The notes under the pieces: generated by a model
Database searches by the model: none
Told to the model about the DNA's origin: nothing
What the model saw: only the letters and a program-made list of their open reading frames with translations
In this document: one piece after another, positions 7,818 to 15,110 of the stretch
Layout: each line of letters begins with the position of its first letter
Numbering within the stretch: position 1 is the stretch's first letter
Source: an uncultured Rikenellaceae bacterium
Lineage (GTDB): Bacteria; Bacteroidota; Bacteroidia; Bacteroidales; Rikenellaceae
Assembly: GCA_904501625.1 (NCBI GenBank)
Contig: CAJGBR010000008.1
Span: forward strand, 1-43,306
DNA length: 43,306 nucleotides
Direction: 5' to 3'
Position numbers and translations under genes: made by a program

Positions 7818-7849
7818 TTTGCAAAGATAAAAAATATTACTACCTTTGC
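7818..7849 (+). promoter_or_regulatory. consensus promoter for tRNA-Ser
   Basis: TTTG (7818-7821), exactly 19 nt, then TACCTTTGC (7841-7849). This is a textbook Bacteroidota housekeeping promoter. Confidence 0.9.
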
Positions 7850-7887
7850 ACGTCCGAAAGAGAAATCCGGTAGGGTATATAGTCGGA

Positions 7888-7976
7888 GGAAAGATGGGTG
7901 AGTGGCTGAAACCAACAGTTTGCTAAACTGTCGTAGTGGGTAACCGCTACCGGGGGTTCGAATCCCCCTCTTTCCG
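7888..7976 (+). tRNA. tRNA-Ser (GCT)
   Basis: Acceptor stem GGAAAGA/TCTTTCC (7888-7894 with 7969-7975), D arm GGGTGAGTGGCTGAAACC, anticodon arm ACAGT-TTGCTAA-ACTGT giving GCT, long class II variable arm, T arm GGGGGTTCGAATCCCCC, discriminator G. CCA is not encoded. A terminator follows directly, then a gene remnant. Confidence 0.96.
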
Positions 7977-7984
7977 CAAGGTTT

Positions 7985-8016
7985 GAGGTTCGTCTGTGGG
8001 CGAACCTCTTTTTTTA
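7985..8016 (+). terminator. terminator of tRNA-Ser
   Basis: GAGGTTCG (7985-7992) pairs with CGAACCTC (8001-8008) and a T-run follows. Confidence 0.9.
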
Positions 8017-8021
8017 TTATA

Positions 8022-8396
8022 ACAACTGAACCTAAACTGAAAAATGATAAGATTGCATTGAGAATTAAAGCAATGATTTGAGTCGATGAGAATGGATGTC
8101 TCAATAAAATAGGATATTCGAATAAAGGTACTGTCACAGAATATAATGGAGTTAATTTTGAGAATTGTAAAGTTCCGAATTTCGAAAAGGTGAAATCGTT
8201 TGTATTGAATGCTCACGCACGTATCCCGATGTGTGCATTGGTAGGATGGGATATTGGTGTAGACGAAAATGATGAACCAATATTGGTTGAGGCAAATTTG
8301 GAAAGTCCAAGTGTGAATGTGTCTCAACTTTGTTGTGGTCCTATATTTGGTGATAGAATAGAAGAGGTATTTGATTACGTAAAAATCATTACGTGA
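8022..8396 (+). pseudogene. 3' remnant of a sugar-transfer-associated ATP-grasp gene
   Basis: One frame (codons starting at 8022, 8025 and so on) reads a coherent C-terminal ATP-grasp sequence with an internal TGA at 8079-8081. After the stop it reads VDENGCLNKIGYSNKG, then KVPNFEKVKSFVLNAHARIP, then VGWDIGVDENDEPILVEANL and finally CCGPIFGDRIEEV. The WDI...DEPILVEANL part matches the metal-binding end of the ATPgrasp_ST family found in capsule and exopolysaccharide loci. The N-terminal two thirds are absent, replaced by the tRNA-Ser terminator. An ORF of 68 codons from GTG 8190 survives but is too short to be functional. A terminator follows. Confidence 0.75.
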
Positions 8397-8445
8397 AGAA
8401 AAAATTATTGTTTTTATAAATCGTAAAATCCCTAAATATTTAAGC

Positions 8446-8474
8446 CCGTTTGTGAAGATGCAGACGGTTTTTTT
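8446..8474 (+). terminator. terminator after the ATP-grasp remnant
   Basis: CCGTTTG (8446-8452) pairs with CAGACGG (8461-8467, one G-T pair) and a T-run follows. The original 3' end of the decayed gene is therefore intact. Confidence 0.75.
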
Positions 8475-8605
8475 GTCTTTATCGAAAAATAAATCTCAAA
8501 AATGTGATATAATTTTAGAATATAGGGTTATGGGTAATGACTAAAACTGATTGTTTCATTGCAAAAAAAGTTCTTTGATACGGGTAGATTTGAATGAAAA
8601 TATCA

Positions 8606-8614
8606 TATATTTGC
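8606..8614 (+). promoter_or_regulatory. -7 element upstream of the sigma-like gene
   Basis: TATATTTGC fits TAnnTTTG and lies 38 nt before the first gene of the AAA+/Hsp70-like cluster. The nearest upstream TTTG sites are 13 or 28 nt away, off the preferred spacing, so a housekeeping -33 is not clear. The rest of 8475-8652 shows no ORF. Confidence 0.5.
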
Positions 8615-8652
8615 ATTAACTTGTTGGGTGTTAATTAAAAGAGTACCGATAT

Positions 8653-9792
8653 ATGCTGTCAACCGAAAAATGTATGAAACCTCGTGTGGAAATGAAACAG
8701 TTCTCAGATAACGACTTGTTTGTAATGGTCGAAAATGAAGAGAAACAGTTTCCGGCTAATTATGAGTTGTCACGAAGAATCGTTGATAACAATCCGTTGG
8801 CAGTAAACTATTACTTGACAAATACCTGTTCAAGTATAATTTCAAATGCATCGGCTACATTTGCACGACGTGAAGGCAGTGATTCGATTCTGATGTCAGA
8901 TGTCTATTTGGTGTTGAGTTCACCGATGGGCGATGATAAAAAACCCAAATGGGAAGTGGTGGCAAAATATGATCCGTTTGATGTGGAGAAGACTCCTGCA
9001 TCATTGAAAACATATACCAACACTATTATTGTCAATCATTTTAGAAAGAAGTGTAGAGATGCTGCACGTATCGATCGTCAAGGGCATAGTAAGCAAGATA
9101 GTGATGTGGGTGTAAATCGCTACAATGTGTTTATGGATTACCAGACATTATTGTTGGTAATTGGAGGCGAGGCTGAGTCTGGAAACTCGACACATCGTTA
9201 CGACGAGTCGCAGCGTGATCTGTGTCGGGAGGCATTCTTGAGTTTGAAAGAACGAGATCAAGATTTGTTGTATATGTTGTTCTACGAGAACAAGTCGGGT
9301 TTGGAGGTGTACGACGAACTTGAGGATCGTATAGATCATAAAGATATTGAGTTGGATCTTGCATTGTCCGATGAACAGCGAGAGAAGATTATCCGCAAAA
9401 AACGACAGGATGCAGTGAGCGTTGAAAAGAGTCACGTATTGGAACGTCTTAGCCGTAAATACTATATCAAATGTATTGTCAGATGGCTTGAAGAGAGAAT
9501 AGGTGATGATGTTGAGGTGGGTAATTCAAAGTGTAGTGAACTTGTTGAAGTGGCATTCAGACAACTCAAAAAGTGGGAACGCGAATTACTAAAACAGATA
9601 GTCGTCGAAAATCTTTCTTATGAGAAAATCTACCGATTGTTGCGAGGATATATGATACCTTATGTGCAGGGAGCCTTAGGCCAGACAATAGATGAACTCG
9701 GAGGTGCATTGTCGGTCGATTGTCAGAGAAAATTGGTGGCATTCTGTCTGGGCAATATTGTGAAAAACGTAAAAAGATTTGTGAAAAAATAG
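8653..9792 (+). CDS. sigma-factor-like protein (first gene of cluster)
   Basis: A 379-residue protein, probably cytosolic. Residues about 45-140 follow the order of a sigma-70/ECF region 2: NNPLAVNYYL, then MSDVYLVLSS, then YDPF with SLKTYTNTIIVNHFRKKCRD. Residues about 190-225 (REAFLSLKERDQDLLYMLFYE) look like region 4. A second region-4-like segment is at 297-332 (EVAFRQLKKWERELLKQIVV). The roughly 150-residue C-terminal extension is absent from ordinary ECF factors. Role inferred: transcription initiation for, or regulation of, this cluster; a non-transcriptional role is possible. The next gene starts 7 nt after the stop. Fold assignment is by pattern only. Confidence 0.55.
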   Translation: MLSTEKCMKPRVEMKQFSDNDLFVMVENEEKQFPANYELSRRIVDNNPLAVNYYLTNTCSSIISNASATFARREGSDSILMSDVYLVLSSPMGDDKKPKWEVVAKYDPFDVEKTPASLKTYTNTIIVNHFRKKCRDAARIDRQGHSKQDSDVGVNRYNVFMDYQTLLLVIGGEAESGNSTHRYDESQRDLCREAFLSLKERDQDLLYMLFYENKSGLEVYDELEDRIDHKDIELDLALSDEQREKIIRKKRQDAVSVEKSHVLERLSRKYYIKCIVRWLEERIGDDVEVGNSKCSELVEVAFRQLKKWERELLKQIVVENLSYEKIYRLLRGYMIPYVQGALGQTIDELGGALSVDCQRKLVAFCLGNIVKNVKRFVKK

Positions 9793-9798
9793 ATTGTT

Positions 9799-11301
9799 AT
9801 GGGAATTGTTGATAATGAAAAATTCAAGGCATTTGTCGAAAGTTCACTTCCGACAGATCAGATGATTCAGGTCAAAGATGAGTTGCTCTCGGCAGACGAA
9901 GGCGAAGCCGTTATGATGGCTTGTCAGATGATTGATCCCTCGGACTATGGTAATTCACAGGGCATTTTTGCTGTAGATGCAGACGATGATGAAATTTTTT
10001 TTGAAAAAAATAATAGAAAAGATGATAGAATAGGGGCTCGATTCAACTATATGAATATGAGAAAACAAAAAAATAACCTTAATTCAATAGTTATGAAAAC
10101 AAAATTAACAAACGAGCAAATTCATCTGATCGAACAAAACGTAAACGATTTTTCAAATTTGGAAGATAAAGATAAGAGTCTTGAAGCAAATTTGGCGGCC
10201 TATTATATGAGTCGTGTTCCAGATGTGACTCACGACGAGGCAATGGAGATTGTGTCGCGTCTTAAGAACGGAATCACTACGTTTAACACTAATCTTGCAG
10301 ATGCACTCAAGATGGAGGAGGTCGATTACTCGGAGATGATTGAACGTGTAATGCAGACTGAACAAATATCAAACAAATCTTTAATCGAACAATATGAAGT
10401 CCTGGTTAATATATTATCTATGCTACATAGTATCGAGGCGGATAACTTCTCAATGGAAAATCTTACTCATTATCATTCCTTTGCTGAAATTAAGGACAAG
10501 TACATCAAAACAACAGGAGAAGTTTCTGAAGAGGATATTGATTCGGTCAAAGAGCTTATAAATGAGACTTTGCAGAATTCGAGTTTCTGCCTTGGAACAA
10601 TTGATCGCATTCGTGAATTGATTGACCAGACGGCTGAAGATCCTGAAACGGTTGTGGGAATTGTATACGATCAGAAGTCTGATATCCGAATGAAGCTGAT
10701 CCAATCAATGGCAACTTATGTGGCTGTTGTTAAGGGTGATATTCAGGATTCGACATTCTCTGCAGAGAAGGCTACTCCTGAGATGATTGCCGTAGGAGTT
10801 GCTGCCGGTGTCGAAGAACAACGTGTGATTGTTGATTTGGGGTCGGGTAAATGTGATCAATCGTTGGCTGTGCGTATCATTAAGATTATCGGAGGTGTGG
10901 CATTGGCAACGTTGATGTTGTTCGGAGTAATTGCTTCAACTTTCATTGTGGCAACAGGTATTGTTGATGCCGTTGTGGCTGCTATGGGAGTGGGATTTTT
11001 TGCAATGTTAACCGCATCTGTGCTTTCGTCGCTTGTGGGGATGGCACTCATTGTGGCCGGTATTATGTCAATAGGATATGTATTGTATGCAGCAGGAGAT
11101 CTGTTTGATACGACAGAAGAGGCATTGCGTGAAGTGGTTTGGCCTAAGATTAAAGAGGTTGCAATAAAGTTCTACAAGTGGGTGAGGAATCTCTTTGGTG
11201 GAGTTACTGCATCGGATATCGTAGCATCAGTGTCGTCAGTTCCGTTAATCAGTCAGACGGCGAAGGCTCGCAGTGTTCAGAGAGCAGTAATCAGAAATTA
11301 G
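9799..11301 (+). CDS. unknown membrane protein of cluster
   Basis: A 500-residue protein of no recognised family. Residues 1-60 are acidic and helical. Residues 60-98 form a charged, low-complexity linker coded by homopolymer tracts (T8 at 9995-10002, A7 at 10004-10010). Residues 100-350 are mainly helical. Residues 356-432 contain two or three membrane segments rich in Gly, Ala and Val. A basic tail (440-500) ends RSVQRAVIRN. An in-frame ATG at 10093 (Met99, MKTKLTNEQIH) could start a separate product. It might act as a membrane partner or anti-sigma-like protein for the preceding gene, judged only from adjacency. A terminator-like hairpin follows. Confidence 0.6.
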   Translation: MGIVDNEKFKAFVESSLPTDQMIQVKDELLSADEGEAVMMACQMIDPSDYGNSQGIFAVDADDDEIFFEKNNRKDDRIGARFNYMNMRKQKNNLNSIVMKTKLTNEQIHLIEQNVNDFSNLEDKDKSLEANLAAYYMSRVPDVTHDEAMEIVSRLKNGITTFNTNLADALKMEEVDYSEMIERVMQTEQISNKSLIEQYEVLVNILSMLHSIEADNFSMENLTHYHSFAEIKDKYIKTTGEVSEEDIDSVKELINETLQNSSFCLGTIDRIRELIDQTAEDPETVVGIVYDQKSDIRMKLIQSMATYVAVVKGDIQDSTFSAEKATPEMIAVGVAAGVEEQRVIVDLGSGKCDQSLAVRIIKIIGGVALATLMLFGVIASTFIVATGIVDAVVAAMGVGFFAMLTASVLSSLVGMALIVAGIMSIGYVLYAAGDLFDTTEEALREVVWPKIKEVAIKFYKWVRNLFGGVTASDIVASVSSVPLISQTAKARSVQRAVIRN

Positions 11302-11310
11302 AATACCCGA

Positions 11311-11352
11311 GTCAGTCGGAGCCGTAGATGCGTGCTCCGACCGACGTTTTTA
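11311..11352 (+). terminator. terminator-like hairpin inside the cluster
   Basis: GTCGGAGC (11315-11322) pairs with GCTCCGAC (11334-11341), extended by GTC/GAC (11311-11313 with 11343-11345), and GTTTTTA follows. It lies between the second and third cluster genes and may end or attenuate the first two-gene transcript. Confidence 0.65.
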
Positions 11353-11403
11353 TATAACAGAGTAATCATACTCGGTGTGGTTGTAAAGAAATAGTATAAA
11401 TAA

Positions 11404-13497
11404 ATGAAGGAACCAGATTTTTATACGACCCAGTTGGGCAAGTTGTTGCAGTTGGTAAAAGAGGCATATTTATCTCAAGCACTTGTTGTCTATATTCCGA
11501 GTCCGGATAGAGATTTGATTAATAGTTTGGTCTATGATAGCCGTTGTGAGGGAACAATCATTCCTCGAATGGAGAATCCTGAACCAGAACCAACTGATGG
11601 TGTTTTGTGTCGCAGTTATGGTTGTCGGGATAACTATTATTGGAATCTTACGATGGCTTGTGAACAGGGACAAATGGAGGGTGTAGTCACCGAAACAAAA
11701 CAATTTGAGAGTCTGGTATCGCGTAGTTTGTTGGTTTATACCCTTGATGGATTTTCGGATGAGAGTCGTGAGTTGACGACCATCAGGGATATTGTAAATA
11801 CGATTTGCATTAGAAAAAAGTTCAATGACAAGTGGAGTGGTGCCTATAAGACCAACGGTGAAGTGCTGAGAAATTCGTTGATAATTATAAACACACCCAA
11901 CGAGGAGTCGCTGCCGATGTGGTTGCAGCCATATACTCAGATTGTAAGAACCGAGCCTTTAAGCGATCGCGAAATCGAGTACCGTATATTCAAAACTCTT
12001 GAAGAGAACGATATGCCGTCGGATTCGGTTTCGGAATCGTTGCTGCGTAATATGGTGGTGAATATGCGAGGATTTAATAATCAAAAGATCGCTCGTTTGG
12101 TGAAGATAATGCTTATTCGTGAGTATATTGGTTATGGAGTGATTTGTGACGAGAAAAAGGTTTTGGACGTAATACGAGTAGACAAGCGAGAGATGCTTGG
12201 CAACTGTATCGGTCTGAAGTGGGAGAACACTGATGATAATGATACCGAAGCGAGTGGACTCGACCGTATTGCAGAGTGGTTGGACGATTATCAGGATATA
12301 TTCAGAGATATCAGACAGGCAGAGAGAATGCACAAAGATATTCCGAAAGGAATATTGGTTTCGGGTATTCCTGGCTCTGGAAAGTCATTAATGGCAAAGA
12401 GTGCTGCACGCAAACTCGAACTACCATTGATATCCATAGATATGGGTGCACTGCGAGGATCGTTTCAGGGAGAATCCGAGCATAATATGATTAAGGCACT
12501 AAGTATGGCCGAGGCAATGTCGCCTTGTGTTTTGTGGGTAGATGAGATTGAAAAGGCATTCTCAGGGTCGTCGGGTGATCAGGGTGATAGTGGAGTCGGT
12601 TGTCGAATGTTCGGCAAATTCCTGACTTGGATGCAGGAGAAACGTGCTGCGTGTTTTGTCTTTGCAACGGCAAACGATATTACGATGTTGCCTTCAGAAC
12701 TATTTCGTTCGGAGAGATTTGATAGAAAATTTTTCTCATTTTTACCTACAGCCACAGAGTGTGCAGATATATTTGCGAGTCAGATTGCACTGACCAACCG
12801 TCGTTATGTCGAAAAGTTGTCCTTGCTTAGAGAGGAAGAGAAACGTAATATGCCGGGTGCTGTCTATGACAAACGACTCGAAGATGTGAAATTTTGGCTA
12901 AAGATATTGAATGAGGTCAATAGCGGAGCATTGGAGAGTCTTAATTTTGGAGAGTATTCGCGTGTTAAAAAGTCCTCAGGTGAGCAACAAAAGAATATAT
13001 ATCAAGAGGATATTGAAGATGCTTATGGTTGGAGTAGTGACGATTTTGTTGGACCTCGGGTTAAATTGTTTACGGGATCGGATATTTCGGCAATTCTCAA
13101 AGAGATAAAACACCGCATCTCAAAAGTTGCTCCGCGTAATATAGTCTACACATCTAAGATGAAACTATATAACAAGTCAGATGTCGAGAAGATTGCGCCA
13201 CAGGTAATTGGACAATTCAAGTCGTATGGAGAAACAAATATTAAAGATATTGTAAAGTGTTATCTGAAGTTGGCTGAAAATCAGTTTATTTCTGCATCAA
13301 GCAAATGTTATGTTCATCTTGACGAATACGATGAAGATAGAATGTGCTATCGTGTAAGGCGGAATGATGATGGTGAGATTGTTTATGATTCGGTTGTACA
13401 GAATTCGTATTACGATAAGGTGTTGTTTCACAGAATTATCTCTGCTATAAATTACTATTCACCGAAGATCAAAAAGATGGAGGGTAACAGACTATGA
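11404..13497 (+). CDS. Ycf46-type AAA+ ATPase
   Basis: A 697-residue AAA+ protein. N-terminal residues 1-260 resemble the inactive N-domain of Ycf46-like ATPases (early LVVYIPSPDRDL strand, helical part DREIEYRIFKTLEENDMP). The AAA module (about 285-455) has GLDRIAEWL, Walker A GIPGSGKS (321-328), Walker B CVLWVDEIEKAF (375-386), GKFLTWMQEK, sensor 1 ATAND (421-425) and an arginine-finger region with RFDR (438-441). This motif order, especially PCVLWVDE..KAF with TWMQEK, is the Ycf46 signature. The C-terminal 240 residues include LFTGSDISAILKEI (sensor-2-like), then cluster-specific sequence. It probably remodels a protein partner; the substrate is unknown. Its stop overlaps the next start (ATGA). 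Confidence 0.85.
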   Translation: MKEPDFYTTQLGKLLQLVKEAYLSQALVVYIPSPDRDLINSLVYDSRCEGTIIPRMENPEPEPTDGVLCRSYGCRDNYYWNLTMACEQGQMEGVVTETKQFESLVSRSLLVYTLDGFSDESRELTTIRDIVNTICIRKKFNDKWSGAYKTNGEVLRNSLIIINTPNEESLPMWLQPYTQIVRTEPLSDREIEYRIFKTLEENDMPSDSVSESLLRNMVVNMRGFNNQKIARLVKIMLIREYIGYGVICDEKKVLDVIRVDKREMLGNCIGLKWENTDDNDTEASGLDRIAEWLDDYQDIFRDIRQAERMHKDIPKGILVSGIPGSGKSLMAKSAARKLELPLISIDMGALRGSFQGESEHNMIKALSMAEAMSPCVLWVDEIEKAFSGSSGDQGDSGVGCRMFGKFLTWMQEKRAACFVFATANDITMLPSELFRSERFDRKFFSFLPTATECADIFASQIALTNRRYVEKLSLLREEEKRNMPGAVYDKRLEDVKFWLKILNEVNSGALESLNFGEYSRVKKSSGEQQKNIYQEDIEDAYGWSSDDFVGPRVKLFTGSDISAILKEIKHRISKVAPRNIVYTSKMKLYNKSDVEKIAPQVIGQFKSYGETNIKDIVKCYLKLAENQFISASSKCYVHLDEYDEDRMCYRVRRNDDGEIVYDSVVQNSYYDKVLFHRIISAINYYSPKIKKMEGNRL

Positions 13498-14453
13498 GAA
13501 TGTATAATAGGGTAATTGTTTCGATAGTCGATTTGCGAAATGAATTCAAATTGGATAAGAGTAATTCGCAGTGGGATAAAACTTTAGAGTCGAATCTGAA
13601 GGAATTTGTTCGTAATGGTAGATACTTTGAACGAGACTTTAACCCATCTCGCAGCAGAGTCTACTATTGGACCGAAGCAGATAGGAAAAGTTATGAACTT
13701 ATCTGTAAGGATTTGAAGGCTAATAATTATAAAAAACTCGGACCCGAAGGTCGTGCTGCATTGTCGCAGTTGTTGAATTGTGTAGAGTTGGGGATGATGT
13801 CGGGTAAAACAGATATTGTTCAGGTGTCGGATAATGGAGTGCTACCGGGAGTGTCTTCTTCGATTGTGGGCGGAACCCTGAGGCTTTGTCGTATTGAAGG
13901 AACAAACTCTCATCAGTCGTTATCAATAGTTTCAGATGGTGAAGTGCGACAAGTGGCAGAGTTGGGAGTCGGTCGATTTGCCGTAGTCTTGGATGTCGAA
14001 CAGATGTCAGATTATCAGTATATTGAACTGCTGGCAAGTGAATTGGATAGTGCGGTGGGTAAAATGAAAATGATAGAAACTCATACTGATAGATTGGGTG
14101 CTGTGTGGAAAATAAAAGATGTAGTTAAAGATGATGTCACATCGGTTGCTGCATTTAAAGATTTGGGTTTCCTTTATGTCGTCAACGGCAAGTTGTGTCG
14201 AGAAGGCAAGGTTTCGCCATTGGAGTTCAGTAAACTCTATCAGGTTGGAGAGCAATTGTTGTATGTTAAGAGTCTTGGTGATAGTGTCATTACATTGTCA
14301 AAAATGGGTAGGTTGAGGTCGTTGTCTGCAACTGCAAAAAATGGAGTGATTGCCGAAAATGTATATTGGACCAATTTGGAAAATTCATCAGATGGCGTTG
14401 TGTTGAAATATATGCAATTTGGTCAGGATAAAGTAAATGAAATAAAATTATGA
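13494..14453 (+). CDS. unknown protein of cluster
   Basis: A 319-residue soluble protein, not recognised. Residues 1-110 look helical and basic (VSIVDLRNEFKLDKSNSQWD, NGRYFERDFNPSRSRVYYW). Residues 110-319 look beta-rich with many short V/L/I strands and Gly turns (LGFLYVVNGKLCREG, VITLSKMGRLRSLS), possibly a small sandwich or propeller-like domain. No signal peptide, membrane segment or catalytic motif is seen. It is coupled on both sides by 4-nt ATGA overlaps, to the AAA+ gene before it and the coiled-coil gene after it. It is therefore probably made in fixed ratio with them, perhaps as an adaptor. Confidence 0.6.
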   Translation: MRMYNRVIVSIVDLRNEFKLDKSNSQWDKTLESNLKEFVRNGRYFERDFNPSRSRVYYWTEADRKSYELICKDLKANNYKKLGPEGRAALSQLLNCVELGMMSGKTDIVQVSDNGVLPGVSSSIVGGTLRLCRIEGTNSHQSLSIVSDGEVRQVAELGVGRFAVVLDVEQMSDYQYIELLASELDSAVGKMKMIETHTDRLGAVWKIKDVVKDDVTSVAAFKDLGFLYVVNGKLCREGKVSPLEFSKLYQVGEQLLYVKSLGDSVITLSKMGRLRSLSATAKNGVIAENVYWTNLENSSDGVVLKYMQFGQDKVNEIKL

Positions 14454-15082
14454 ATTTCGAAATAGGATTGACTATCGGAATAGTGACGGGAATTGTAGTT
14501 GGGATTCTCGTAATGTTTCTAACAAAACGTAATAAAAAAATGAATGCGGATAAAACAGAATCTTTTGTTAATGATCGGGTAATTGAGGGACTGAAACAAG
14601 AGATTCAACAGTTGAAAAGTAGATTGAGTCAGGCTGAATCTAGCAATAAGGCTAATGTCAGAGAACTCGAAGTGACGAAAGATGCATTGAGATTGAGTAA
14701 GGATAAGATAGTATCATTGACCGAGCAGTTGAGAGTTTCGCAAGATGATCTGGTTGCAACACAACGTGCGTGTGATGAATTGAAAGAGTCGAGTGTTGCA
14801 AGCAAAAACAGACAGGTGTTGGTTTTGGACAGAAAAATCGTAGAACTGCTGAGTGATGTCTACGTTGATGCCGAAGTTGAGAATTGCGAATCTGTCAAGA
14901 AACGTATAAATCTTTTGATGTCGGATTTGGGATATGCGTTTGTCGATTATTCTGAGTCTACGAAACTGTATTATCAGGTAGTCAAATGTGATGATCCGCA
15001 AGTGAGAATTGAACGTCGAGCCGTAGTGCGAAAAGATACGGACATTCCGGTATTGCCGGGAAAGGTCTATGTGCCGAGATAA
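14450..15082 (+). CDS. membrane-anchored coiled-coil protein with GrpE-like C-terminus
   Basis: A 210-residue protein. One N-terminal membrane segment (about 5-24) is followed by KRNKK, predicting a cytosolic body. A long coiled coil (about 40-118, EGLKQEIQQLKSRLSQ and DKIVSLTEQL) comes next. The C-terminal domain (120-210) has SVKKRINLLMSDLGYAFVD, then YYQVVKCDDPQ, then RRAVV. Coiled coil, short helical pair and a small C-terminal domain is the layout of GrpE, the nucleotide-exchange factor of Hsp70. The next gene is an Hsp70-like ATPase, which strengthens the reading. True GrpE proteins are soluble, so the anchor is unusual. The GrpE relation is inference. It overlaps the previous gene by 4 nt. 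Confidence 0.55.
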   Translation: MNFEIGLTIGIVTGIVVGILVMFLTKRNKKMNADKTESFVNDRVIEGLKQEIQQLKSRLSQAESSNKANVRELEVTKDALRLSKDKIVSLTEQLRVSQDDLVATQRACDELKESSVASKNRQVLVLDRKIVELLSDVYVDAEVENCESVKKRINLLMSDLGYAFVDYSESTKLYYQVVKCDDPQVRIERRAVVRKDTDIPVLPGKVYVPR

Positions 15083-15110
15083 ACTCTGTAATCTGAATAA
15101 AACTACCCCT

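Noticed and set aside
15069..15110. Upstream start for the Hsp70-like protein
   Set aside because: It overlaps the end of the previous gene and adds 14 residues unrelated to the Hsp70 N-terminus; the motif-containing start is at 15111.
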